DNA of 64,000 nt from Dreissena polymorpha (GCF_020536995.1 NC_068355.1:122384365-122448364); one strand, 5' to 3'; positions 49,301 through 59,070 are shown, counted from the first letter of the stretch. Numbers and translations: made by a program. The notes: generated by a model not told the origin, from the sequence alone.

Positions 49301-52300
49301 CAAGACGACCTGAAAGCGCCTGGCCATGTAGTTGCAATAATCCAACTCCCAGCTATTGACCCATCGGGTCGCTGGGAGTTGCAATTGGTAACAAGATATT
49401 TCTTAAAAACGTGCCTCCTGGAATCCATGCTCTTTAATTGTTAGTATGAGTAACATAAATAAACACTTACAGATCATATATATATATAATTAAGGAGTAT
49501 TTTTTCAATAAATGACTTGCCAATTGATGTCAATGATAACAGATTATGTGTTTGTGACGATGTATTAGGTTGATTGAACTCGATTTTATGGACATATGTG
49601 AGACATATTTTTTTTTACATTAAACCTTCGGTTAACAGGAAGAACTCTGACCTGTACGTATGTGTTCATAAAAGCTCGGAGCATTCAAAAAGAACTTCCT
49701 TGGCATGATGATGGGGAATGTGTTTTAACGCTAAGAAACTTGTAGTATATTGAGCATTAACTACTGCTTAACCCCCTTTCTATGAACTAGATAAACACAT
49801 CCTTCCAACACAGGGTCCTCGTTTGGCCGTTTTTGGGGCTGAAATTTGGCCCCATTCCCCCCTCCCCCTAAAAAAGTAATTGTATACTTTTCCCCTATTT
49901 TAGCTCAAAATTCCCTCCTCCAATTTTTTTTCTTTTTTTACTTTTATGCTTATGTTGCCAGCTGGTATTGACGTATCGTGCTATTTGCCTTTGATTAAAT
50001 GTATGTTAATGTAAATCACATTAAAATATAGCAATTTTAAGTGTTGAATGGTTGGTGAAAACGTCTTCTAAAATTCCCCATTTCATCCCAACAATGCAAA
50101 ATTCCCTCCTCTTAAGGCCCCGGCCCCAATTCCCCAAAGTGAAGCAAGAGCCCTGCTTGTTGATAGTCACTTAGTAGCATATATATTTCAATCATTATAC
50201 AAAGATGTCCATGGGATATTTTAGCAACTGCTGCAACATTGTAGTAGCTTATAGTAATATAATGTACATGGCATTACCTCCAAGCGCACTGTAGATACCG
50301 GACTTGTAAATATGCTTATTGTATACTTTGATGTGATGCAATCGGATTCCATAAGCGTGAGTTTTAATCGACCAGAGGACGTGTTGGTTAAACAATATTT
50401 GTGCTGTTATATTTCTTAACAATTCCATCAACAAAGTATTGCTTTTTGTGGTATATACCCAAAGACCTATAGATAACACAGATTGGAAACTCTCGTCTTC
50501 GCGATAGCGATATGCGATAATATCTAACGGCGGACGCGGGTCAGGTGACATCGATTTTGGAGATGCCGGTGTACCTGTAGATTCTTCTCTGTTCCAGCTA
50601 CTGTCGGCCATTTTGTTTTAAAGCAATCAATTATGGGCAAAGTCGGTCGCCGCAAACAGACATATTGAATATATTTTTGTGTAAATAAAAATAAGTTTTT
50701 ATTTTCTTTGTTGATAATGTTTTAGGTTATGGTAGTTATTATTCTTATGTATTATTAATGTATCGGAATTTGAAAGAGAACAAAGGATTTGTTCATTTTC
50801 GATAATTTTTGAAAAATTGAAAGGCCCAAACGATTTTTTTTCAAAAACTTCTTTATTTCTCATCACAGATTGATTAAGTAAGATGGTTATGCTAGGTGAG
50901 ATGTTTATTACGGTATGATTTATAAAAAGTAGACGAAAATAAGGCATTTTAAAGGATTTTGCCTTTGTACAATTTTATACTGTTATTTCATTCAATCATT
51001 TTCACACCTGTCGCCAAAGTGGTTTGTTTCTTTTTTTAAAACTTTTCTATTTCATCCAAAATCGTTGAAGTATGATTTTTATGCTAGGAGAGATGTTAAT
51101 CTAAGTATAAATTACAAAAACGTAGAAGAAAATTTTCAATTTAAAGGATTTGGCCTCATACAATGTTGGTAAAATTTTAAGCTCTTTTCCTCTGTTGTAC
51201 ACGATTGCTGTCAAACGTGTTTTTGTTCTTTTTGATAAACTTTCATTTTTCATCCCAAATAGATAAAGTCAGATTTTTATGCTTGGTTATATGTTTATCT
51301 AGGTTTGAATTAAACAAACTGGAGGAAAATGTTCATTTTAAAGGATTTTGGCCTTGTACAAAGTTGGTACAATTTTTAGCTCTTATACCCTATTGTACAC
51401 ACCTGTCGTCAAACGTGATTTGGTTCATTGTGAAAACCTTTGTCATTTTTCATACAAACATAACATCTCCATCAGTTCGCTAATTGATCCGACAATTGAC
51501 ACGCGCGTGAAATGTGTTTTTTTTCTTTTCGCGAAATCCTAGTCCATGACACTTAGAGCTTTTATTAATTACCAATAGAAAAAAAACTTGGTTACAAACA
51601 AAACATTAATAACCTATAACTCATGAATAAGATCTAAATAAAAACTAGAGAATTAAAAAATTGAAAAAATCCACAGAATCAATATTGAAATAAGATTAAC
51701 TGAAACCGTTTTTGGATCGAACGATCATAGCATTTATTATACTGTAATGTTGTTTTTATCAGAGACCTAGATCTATGTGTCCACATATATCTATCCGTTT
51801 TGAAATAATATTATTTTATAAAGTTTTAAATGTTTGAATTAAAAATGTATACAAGAAAATTTTATCAGCAAAAGCCTTTCAAATAAATTATTCAACGGCA
51901 TTCTCGCCGCGATTTGGAAATTCTTATAGCGCTATTACTTCAACGATCGCGGCATTATAAATTCTTATTTTAGGTTAATAGAATCGAGATTTTGTAAAAG
52001 CATAATTACTCATGTTTCTATGAAACTTTATTTTATAAAAATCGGATCATTATTGACCAAGTTACAGCCGCCTTTCTATAGCGCCGTAACATTTCGCATA
52101 ACTTTGCTCGATAATCGTAGCCGTTGCTACTGGACACGTCGCTATCTTATCGCAATCGTGATACATCGGCAGCTTCGGACTCCTCCGATTGATTTTTGGA
52201 ATAAATCGTCTGCTGATCCAAAGTGTTCTTATCAGTTTCTCGACCACGTGACCCCGCCGCGAGATAGCCTGATAAGGCGCGAAGTTTCCAATCTGTGTAT

Positions 52301-53060
52301 TCTATAGGTCTTTGATATACCTTACAATCATTATATTTTATATATGTATTTATAGAGGGGGTAACCGTCGATATGTCCATTTATTCTGAGTAATGCTCCA
52401 TGAAACTAGGCTACTAATTCAAATATCTACTTCAAACACCTAATCATTGTGTGTGATCAATGTGTAGTCAGAACACAATTTTGGCATCAACATTGTTTTT
52501 CACCTGCTTGAAACAAAGACCTTAATTTATTCTAGGTCTTTGCTCGAAAGGAGCCATTTAGGGGGTATTTTTCATCTTCATTTACGAGTTGTTTTCTGTT
52601 TTTCTTGTGCCATAGTATTTGTCATAATTTGGTGCTTGTGATATATCTGTGATATAATATCATTAATAAAAACCTCGTTCTTTAGTTCATGTTTCGTGTT
52701 TTAATTTTTTATGCGTTAAGGATAACGATGTTGTAGATTCATTAAAATAGTTTATACAATTTGTTATGCTCATTATAAGTAGAAATGAGTCACATGATAC
52801 AAAAACCTGATTAATACAGATATGATATAAACAATTCTAGTCAGAAGTTTTAACACAATTTGATTGATGGTTTGCTTTTGTATTATATTAATGCATACTT
52901 GATGTTCCATATGGCGAAGTCATTAATTTAATGTGATGATTTATGACTATTTTTTCTGTGAATGTACAGAAATCGTACATAAAAGTTAAGTACCTGCTCC
53001 AATTATGACTGCATCTGATACAAATATCTTGAGGACATTCTTCAGTTCTTCGTTAATCAT
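40344..53060 (-). CDS. PLPP: Phospholipid phosphatase (PLPP/LPP type, PAP2 superfamily)
   Basis: An integral membrane enzyme that dephosphorylates lipid phosphates such as lysophosphatidate and phosphatidate. Six exons join in phase: 52994-53060, 44910-45061, 42308-42609, 41872-41929, 40918-41130 and 40344-40466, giving 304 residues, the usual length of the family. All three PAP2 motifs are present: KYSIGRLRP (C1), FPSGH (C2) and SRITDYKHHPSD (C3, nucleophile-assisting His and Asp). GDPYKRGFFCDDDSLKYPF after the first membrane segment is typical of animal LPPs. Six hydrophobic segments can be traced. The start MINEELKNV lies just before the first of them. The donor of exon 5 (GAG|GTTTAA) is weak and lies at the end of a MITE; if unused, the protein ends ...HEEV. 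Exon 1 is duplicated at 55176-55242. Confidence 0.92.
40693..40917. mobile_element. MITE-like repeat at the exon 5 boundary of PLPP
   Basis: The ends ATAACCCTTTAACT (left) and AACCATTTTAACTA (right, read inward) are near inverses. Inside is GAGTAACTCGCAGTCTGTTC and TTTGCTGCTCATCAGTATCT, which I recall as a common bivalve interspersed repeat. Its right edge supplies GGTTTAAC, which forms both the intron donor and an in-frame TAA. Confidence 0.5.
41174..41308. repeat. 68-bp tandem duplication
   Basis: Two adjacent copies of a segment contain GTTACAGCAAATCAGTATGT and GCTTAGAAGCCTTAGGTACG, with few differences. It is recent. It lies in PLPP intron 4. Confidence 0.85.
41514..41615. mobile_element. 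Fold-back MITE copy 9 (partial)
   Basis: The first half only: GGGAAAACGGGGCTCAATGC, then the ATTAGCCTGTGCA palindrome and GGACGACATTTT. It is truncated after that. Confidence 0.7.
41965..42285. mobile_element. Fold-back MITE copy 10
   Basis: Full length but diverged, with a duplicated inner part. It runs from AAAACGGAGCCTATTCCATG to CCCCTGTTTTCCCATAGCT. It lies between PLPP exons 3 and 4. Confidence 0.7.
43278..44792. mobile_element. Tandem-array element (about 163-bp unit x7)
   Basis: It starts AAACAAGAGATGTGTTTGTC, with ATGCCCCCTATTG, and ends CTACCGGGGGCAT, a partial inverse. Seven units each contain CATGCATGCCAAATATCAAG and TTGACCTTGAAGGATGACCT. A tail of GACAGACGG and (CATACACA)n repeats lies at about 44655-44760. 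Frames full of Val-Cys-Ser-Met here are repeat artefacts. It lies in PLPP intron 2. Confidence 0.8.
45134..47165. mobile_element. Tandem-array element with alternating two-unit order (about 170-bp x12)
   Basis: It starts AACAAGAGGGCCTGAAAGGC. About twelve units of about 170 bp contain CTTCTGACCAAGTTTCATGA, AATAAATGTGGCCTCTAGAG and CCATATAAGGAAAAATGCCC. From about 45.8 kb on, the units alternate between type A (CAACCAACCGGCATCATTTT) and type B (CAAGCAAAGGTTACCATTTT), making a dimer of about 340 bp. It lies in PLPP intron 1. Confidence 0.8.
47388..47835. mobile_element. Small tandem-array element (two units)
   Basis: The ends CCCCTACC (47391) and GGTAGGGG (about 47823) are inverses. Between them are two copies of a unit of about 165 bp with TTCTGGATCCTGCGATA and ACATGGATAGATGGCAATAT. 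Confidence 0.75.
48444..49166. mobile_element. Tandem-array element (about 150-bp unit x4)
   Basis: It starts AAACAAGGGCTGTTTG, with ATGCCCCCCAT, and ends GAAGGGGGGCATAAT. Four units contain GTGACCTTGACCTTTGACCT, AATCAATAGGGGTCATCTGC and AGTTTCATGATCCTAGGC. A short GGACCGACAGACC tail is present. It lies in PLPP intron 1. Confidence 0.8.
49343..49381. other. Strong inverted repeat (hairpin)
   Basis: Arms CAACTCCCAGC and GCTGGGAGTTG are perfect inverses. Inside them is a second pair, GACCC and GGGTC, around a 3-nt loop. It lies in PLPP intron 1. No role is known. Confidence 0.7.
50278..50611 (-). CDS. Exon-like ORF starting inside a transposon; possible alternative PLPP first exon
   Basis: An ATG in good context begins MADSSWNREESTGTPASP and stays open for more than 110 codons. 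Two donors have the phase (1) needed to join PLPP exon 2: TATAG|GTCTTTG at 50467, formed by the end of the 1.86-kb transposon, and GGAG|GTAATG at 50278 outside it. The first ~48 codons are GC-richer than the surroundings and look genuinely coding; the remainder looks less so. It may instead be a host exon captured by the transposon. No domain is recognised. Confidence 0.3.
50460..52314. mobile_element. TIR DNA transposon with 7-bp target duplication, unclassified
   Basis: The left end CAAAGACCTATAGATAACAC and the inverse of the right end, CAAAGACCTATAGAATACAC, match over 32 bp with two differences. The flanks are an exact 7-bp duplication, ATATACC (50453-50459 and 52315-52321). The interior holds about four diverged tandem units of about 205 bp (about 50.8-51.5 kb; TTTATGCTAGG-GAGATGTT, TTTAAAGGATTT, CACCTGTCG-CAAA). 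GC-richer segments lie next to both ends. No transposase is recognised, so it is a non-autonomous copy. The CA start, TIR length near 31 bp and 7-bp duplication recall P-like elements, but that is only a suggestion. Confidence 0.85.
52514..52542. mobile_element. Micro hairpin element A (29 bp)
   Basis: It has terminal repeats CAAAGACCT and AGGTCTTTG (perfect 9-bp inverses) around an 11-bp centre. It is flanked by CTTGAAA (52507-52513) and CTCGAAA (52543-52549), a 7-bp duplication with one mismatch. The ends match those of the 50460-52314 transposon. Confidence 0.75.
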
Positions 53061-53246
53061 TTTTTGTTAATTCAACATAGGAACATGTAGTAATATCGTA
53101 TTACTAATCTATTTTGTTTATGATTTCCGCATCGCGAAATTACGTTGCATTGAGTGCCAAGACGAACCGATCAAAAGTCGAAACGGGTACAGTTGTGGCG
53201 TATAGGTATTATCAATTTCACTTAAATATAAGACGCCCCCCACAGC

Positions 53247-53283
53247 CAAACACCTAGAGAATACTGTATTTGATAGGTCTTTG
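53247..53283. mobile_element. Micro hairpin element B (37 bp)
   Basis: It has ends CAAACACCTA and TAGGTCTTTG (inverse with one mismatch) and is nearly palindromic throughout. It is flanked by an exact 7-bp duplication CCACAGC (53240-53246 and 53284-53290). The same element is present in the second copy of the segmental duplication at 55428-55464, so it was inserted before that event. Confidence 0.8.
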
Positions 53284-53514
53284 CCACAGCATGTCCACAA
53301 ATACAACAAACTGGGGTTTTCTACCGATAGATGTACAGTATCGGTCATGCTCAAAATGAAGAATCATGTTATTAGAGGTGATTAATAACGGATATGGATG
53401 GTACGTTGCAGAGCCTTTCAGCGTCGACGCACAGGGTGGTTAGTCCCACTGTAGGTCAGTTAATCTTAAACTGCCAATTGTGTCTGCGCGCACTGCCTTT
53501 TCTTTTAGATTGTT

Positions 53515-53552
53515 CAAAGACCTATAATACACTAATCTATTATAGGTCTTTG
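53515..53552. mobile_element. Micro hairpin element C (38 bp) with empty site in the duplicate
   Basis: It has perfect 15-bp inverted arms, CAAAGACCTATAATA and TATTATAGGTCTTTG, around an 8-bp loop. It is flanked by GATTGTT on both sides (53508-53514 and 53553-53559). Copy 2 of the segmental duplication has a single GATTGTT followed directly by CTACTTTATTA (about 55690-55708), i.e. the unoccupied site. Confidence 0.88.
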
Positions 53553-54164
53553 GATTGTTCTACTTTATTATACTGTAATGTCTTATCGAAAAAAAAAGAG
53601 TTCTTATATATCGCTAGTGGGGATTTGCACTTGATTGGTTTTAGAGTTTTAGAGTTTTAAATAGAGTATTTTTCAACAATTTTATATGCTTTATAGTCTT
53701 ATGTGTGACTCTATGTTTAGATTGCCGGACTGGGGTAAGGAAGTCTTGGCTAGGCAGGTCTGGTACCAGACCCTTAACCACCTTTTAAGAAGAAGATCAG
53801 TCTATTGGCCTTTCTTCTTTCCCGGAGGGGTCATATGCTATTGCAACATGTTGCTGTTTTTTATCTGTTCAAAAAAGTATGGTTCAATTCTTGCATAAAA
53901 TCTAATATGTTCAAATAATAAAACATGTCCGCAATACATAGATGAACTCACATTCCAATTTTGTTTTGAAATTCCAGTTTTGTCGAGCCAAAAGTATCCA
54001 TAACAGTTATAATTGCACAAATTCACAAGGGATTAATCTAAATATAATTTTAAATCACACTAGCATTTATTATTTTTGAGTTGCATGCAAAGTATGTCCC
54101 AAATGCTATTAATAGCAAAAATGGACCATATGTAAAAAGAAACAAGCACATTCTTTGAATTGAT

Positions 54165-54705
54165 ATCCCCCGCCAATATACTTCTGGACACAAATATTTC
54201 TGGACGGATGGACAACGCCAACGTGCATCATCCTCTTATCCATTTATATACTCATATCAAGTTTCAATGAAATCCGTCAAAGCACTTCCAAGATATGGCT
54301 CCGGACACACAAAAAAAGCATTTTTTCAAGATACAAAGGGCTATAACTCCGTTATTATCCAATGGTGTACAATGTCATTTGGCGTGCATCATCCTTTTAT
54401 CCATATATATACTCATACCAAGTTTCAATGAAATCCGTCAAAGCACTTCCAAGATATGGCTCCGGACACACACAAAAGCATTTTTTAAGATACAAAGGGC
54501 CATAACTCCGTTATTATCCAATGGTGTACAATGCCATTTTGCGTGCATCATCCTCTTATCCGGATTTACTTATACCAAGTTTCAATGAAATCCGCCAAAG
54601 CACTTCCAATATATGGCTCCGGACACAAAAGTGCCGGACGGAAAGACGGACGGACGGACAATGCCAAAACATTATCCCTCCGCCTATGGCGGGGGATAAT
54701 AACCA
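54165..54705. mobile_element. Tandem-array element (about 166-bp unit x3)
   Basis: The ends ATCCCCCGCCA (about 54166) and TGGCGGGGGAT (about 54688) are inverses. The three units contain ATACCAAGTTTCAATGAAAT, CTTCCAAGATATGGCTCCGG and GGGCCATAACTCCGTTATTA. A GGACGGACGGACAATGCC tail is present. A second, internally deleted version lies at about 55735-56025 in the segmental duplicate. Confidence 0.8.
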
Positions 54706-55175
54706 AAATACATCGCAGAAAAAAAGTATCATCAATATGTTTGTAATGTTTGTAATCACATAAGAAGTTATATATTTTTATTTACACTGACACAATAACA
54801 ACAATGTCAAACATTGTCTTATAGAAGTGAAATTGATTGTGTTTTTTTCCAAACTGAATACAACTAGGACTGTCACTGTTTTGCCTGATATACCCCATGT
54901 TGAGGCAGTTCAATTTAAAAAACTTGATTCCCTACTATGCAAGATTCATAGGTATTAAGTTTTACCTTCATATCTTGTATTAAAGTTTTTTCCCAGGACG
55001 ACACAGAGGCATTCTAGTCAGAAGTTTTAACACAATTTGATTGATGGTTTGCTTTTGTTTTATATTAATGCATACTTGATGTTCCATATGATATGGCGAA
55101 GTCATTAATTTAATGTGATGATTTATGACTATTTTTTCTGTGAATGTACAGAAATCGTACATAAAAGTTAAGTAC

Positions 55176-55242
55176 CTGCTCCAATTATGACTGCATCTGA
55201 TACAAATATCTTGAGGACATTCTTAAGTTCTTCGTTAATCAT
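55176..55242 (-). CDS. Duplicate first coding exon of the PLPP gene
   Basis: It encodes the same 22 residues (MINEELKNV...) as exon 1 at 52994-53060, with one synonymous change (CTG to CTT) and the same GCAG|GTACTT donor and phase. It could serve as an alternative promoter and first exon, splicing to 45061. Nothing in the exon itself is broken. Confidence 0.75.
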
Positions 55243-56182
55243 TTTTTGTTAATTCAACATAGGAACATGTAGTAATATCGTATTACTAATCTATTTTGTT
55301 TATGATTTCCGCATCGCGAAATTACGTTGCATTGAGTGCCAAGACGAACCGGTCAAAAGTCGAAACGGGTACAGTTGTGGCGTATAGGTATTATCAATTT
55401 CACTTAAATATAAGACGCCCCCACAGCCAAACACCTAGAGAATACTGTATTTGATAGGTCTTTGCCACAGCATGTCCACAAATACAACAAACTGGGGTTT
55501 TCTACCGATAGATGTACAGTATCGGTCATGCTCAAAATGAAGAATCATGTTATTAGAGGTGATTAATAACGGATATGGATGGTACGTTGCAAAGCCTTTC
55601 AGCGTCGACGCACAGGGTGGTTAGTCCCACTGTAGGACAGTTGATCTTAAACTGCCAACTGTGTCTGCGCGCACCGCCTTTTCTCTTAGATTGTTCTACT
55701 TTATTATAGTGTCTTATCGAAAAAAAGAGTTATCCGTTATTATCCAATGGTGTACAACGCCATTTGGCGTGCATCATCCTTTTATCCATATATATACTCA
55801 TACCAAGTTTCAATGAAATCCGTCAAAGCACTTCCAAGATATGGCTCCGGACACACACAAAAGCATTTTTTAAGATACAAAGGGCCATAACTCCGTTATT
55901 ATCCAATGGTGTACAATGCCATTTTGCGTGCATCATCCTCTTATCCGGATTTACTTATACCAAGTTTCAATGAAATCCGCCAAAGCACTTCCAATATATG
56001 GCTCCGGACACAAAAGTGCCGAACTGAATACAACTAGGACTGTCACTGTTTTGCCTGATATACCCCATGTTGAGGCAGTTCAATTTAAAAAACTTGATTC
56101 CCTACTATGCAAGATTCATAGGTATTAAGTTTTACCTTCATATCTTGTATTAAAGTTTTTTCCCATGACGACACAGAGGCAT

Positions 56183-57397
56183 GGCGCAGTAAATTTAAAA
56201 AGAGCAAAAAGTAGCGCGGACAGACAGTTTTTAGGTAATAAGTGCCCGTATTGGGAGAAACATTAACAACTATAATCAAACACACTAATTTTCAATTTAT
56301 GTATTTAGTTTATTTTAATTCTTTATCCTTTTAATATATTCCTTTTCAGTTCACTATACAGCGTGACAAACATATCGTACTTTTTGGAGTATAAAGCGCA
56401 AGTTTTTACTAGACAAGTTTTGTCTGCGTCTAATATTCCGTCGCGTCGAATGTCTGGACAAAAAACAAATAACAATACAGATTTTGTTACATGAAATTTT
56501 CTTTTTAAAACAAAGTTAAGGCTTTATCTAACTAGCAATATATACTATTATTATATTGCAAACTAGCTTTGTCATTGTGGAAATTGAGATAACGTGTTGA
56601 ATATTTTAAAAGTAACAAATAATAAATTATTTTGCGCATAAATTTCGGGTCGATTCCAATATATTTTGTTCACATGAAAAACGCTGTTCAAGTTTATTTT
56701 TTTTCAGGATCCATTCCTGCCCTAGAAGTGAGAAACAACTATTTGGCAACAAGTCTAGGACATGAAACTTTATCTTTACCGCTATCACGTATATAGCCAT
56801 CGTATAATATATATAAGTCATGAATGTGTCACTAGATCCTGCAACTCGAATGATTTTATACCTCTCATCGCTTGATTGCCGACAAAGTAGTTGCCACGGT
56901 ATTTTATGCATATTTTATTTTATCTTTTATAAAAATAAAAACAAACTGAAGCCATACGAGCATTTCTGTGGTAATAATGAACATAATTAAATGACTCGGA
57001 TTCTTTGATCCATAGTGTTCAATTACAGCAACGCCATTAGCAGGGTGCAGATTCAACGTTTTTTTTAGGGGTTTACACACGGGCTGGACAGAATGTAAAC
57101 ACACCGCTAAGAATTTTATTTTTGCAAGTATCTCAAGTTATTGAAATTCATTTTTAAACTCTTTAGTGCATAAAAGACAGTTGTTCTTGTAGTTTGTGCC
57201 GATATCTTAAGGTATAAGAGTAAATCCTTTAACACGTCTAAAATCGGTGACACAATTTCACGTTGCGGGAAGCATAGCCGTATAAGTAATGCAATACACA
57301 TAGAATGTTTTACATTGCCATGTGCAGCATAACAATCGGTCTTGTGTGCACTAGTTGAAAATTTGAGAAAATTTGTTTTAAAAAGTTATTTTAAAAC
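56183..57397. other. No gene seen
   Basis: AT-rich sequence upstream of the PLPP duplication. Short frames occur on both strands, but none has motif or splice support. Confidence 0.5.
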
Positions 57398-57717
57398 AAG
57401 AGCACCGCATAACGGGTGCCAACGCTCGGCTGCGGGTGAAGTTTTGAATAAATGAAAGCTTGTCAGAATTTTTTTAGAGGCCACAGTGACCTTCACCTTT
57501 GACCTAGGGACCCAAAAATGGGCGTGGCGTGTATAACTCATCAAGGTGCAGCTTCATATGAAGTTTCAAAATTGTAGGTGGAAGCACTTTGATTTTAGAG
57601 ACAATGTTAACAAAAAGTTAAGGTTTTAGCACGACGCGGACGGCGGACGACACGACACGACGAGCTGGCTCTGACAACACATCAGGTTTTCTCCGAAAAC
57701 AGCCGAGCTAAAAATCA
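57398..57717. mobile_element. Short single-unit element of the tandem-array class
   Basis: It begins AAACAAGAGCACCGCATAAC, nearly the start of the element at 34461. It has GCTCGGCTG and its inverse CAGCCGAGC at the two ends. One unit contains GTGACCTTCACCTTTGACCT and ATGAAGTTTCAAAATTGTAG. The tail is CGGACGGCGGACGACACGAC. Confidence 0.7.
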
Positions 57718-58051
57718 CCACTTACCAGTTCCCACAAAGTCACGTGATGCTGAATAGCGCGGCAACGTTTATCACGAGGAATAATGCAAAGAAAAGCGAC
57801 TTCAGCAAGTCGAAGTTTTGCGCTTTTTACTCTTTTGTCGCTAGTACCGCTTTTGTGGTATTCGTCATTAATCTAAAGGCTCCACTTTGATGTGTTCCTC
57901 CTTCTGTTTCTCATGAAATCCATTACCGCCATCCTTCTCACGTAAGGCAACTGACGGCTCCAACCTGTCAGGAACGCGGCAAACCGTCCATCTACGCGAA
58001 CACAGGAAAGGGCGACTATCGTTATGAAATAATTTTCAACAGTTTGAAGCG

Positions 58052-58438
58052 TTACAAACACAGATAGCTAGCAGACGTTTGCTGAACTTGAAATGTAGCA
58101 TGAAAGATCGCTGCAAACACCAAAAAGAAAAGAAATACGGTAACTGCTTTTCCGGTTTTGTCGGCACTCCGTTCCGGTGACAGAGATACGCAGCCGTTTA
58201 AAGTGATGAGCACATTCAGAGAGAGGATTATTTCATTGACTACGTTCGTCGGTTTTCGCTTGAAAAGCAAGTACAAAATAATCATCGGGCGAGGATTCGC
58301 CAAATTTCGAGTCTTGATCCCAACCCAATCCCAGAGGAGGTTTTGAAGAACGTCTTCTAAGTTTGCCGACTGCCCATATTGCCTTATACGTCTCTGATAA
58401 TGTAAACTATTCATGTGTATTATTGGTTTAGCTAGCAT
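58052..58438 (-). CDS. Hypothetical 128-residue protein with a C-terminal membrane segment
   Basis: An ATG-started frame in a locally GC-richer stretch. A hydrophobic run near the end (VTVFLFFLVFAAIFHATF) could be a membrane segment or reverse anchor. Basic residues lie in the middle (LLFKRKPTNVV). No family is recognised. The stop is soon followed by another open frame (57873-58061, minus). A small unannotated gene or exon is possible, but chance is not excluded. Confidence 0.25.
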   Translation of the reverse strand: MLAKPIIHMNSLHYQRRIRQYGQSANLEDVLQNLLWDWVGIKTRNLANPRPMIILYLLFKRKPTNVVNEIILSLNVLITLNGCVSLSPERSADKTGKAVTVFLFFLVFAAIFHATFQVQQTSASYLCL

Positions 58439-58924
58439 TAGTACCCTTTGCTCACATGATGATAAAAATTTATTTCAGCCATCCGGAGAATTGGAATCAT
58501 GCAGTGTCTGCAATCTCCAATACATGAACTCTTCTTCGATGGATATAAAAAAGTTGTTAAACCCGTTGTTAATTGTTGCTGGCGTTTCATCTCGTTTGGT
58601 ATTGATCACACCTTCCAATAGATAACTTATGAACCACTGATTGGATTTGTTATGTGTAAGATGACACTGATGAGATTAATGGTGGCTCAAATTATTTAAT
58701 TGAGCAGCCAAAGTTATTTATTTGTTGGCGTGATCATACCCACTAACTTATTAGTATTACTATCTTTGCTGCATGTTATAGATTGATATTGCCTTAAGTA
58801 TAGGAACCCGGCATAAAAAATCATATATGATATGATATATTTAAAGCAGGAACATCATTAATCAATTGAAGTGTGCCCCATTATAGGTGTGATCACAGCT
58901 TAGTAATCTAATCAATTATGTTAA

Positions 58925-59070
58925 TATCTTGGGATGTGTAATGACTACCCCTTGAGGGGTGTAATGTCCAGGCTTAGAGGGTGTAATGACTACACATTGA
59001 GAGGTGTAATGTCCAGGCTTAGAGGGTGAATTGACTAGGGGTGTAACGTCTGAGGGGAGTAATGACTGAA
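58925..59070. repeat. Short minisatellite
   Basis: Three to four diverged units combine GGTGTAATGTCCAGGCTTAG with AGGGTGTAATGACTAC. No coding sense. Confidence 0.8.

Larger units (their letters stand above)
52834..56182. repeat. Tandem segmental duplication covering PLPP exon 1
   Basis: Copy 1 is 52834-55012 and copy 2 is 55011-56182. The unit starts ATTCTAGTCAGAAG and ends ACACAGAGGCAT. Copy 2 lacks about 740 bp (counterpart of about 53603-54340) and about 220 bp (about 54637-54860). Otherwise the copies are almost identical, so the event is recent. Each includes the first coding exon and upstream DNA of the PLPP gene. Confidence 0.9.

Noticed and set aside
52020-52307. 95-codon plus-strand ORF
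   Set aside because: Lies in the GC-richer right end of the transposon and ends within its terminal repeat; no domain seen.
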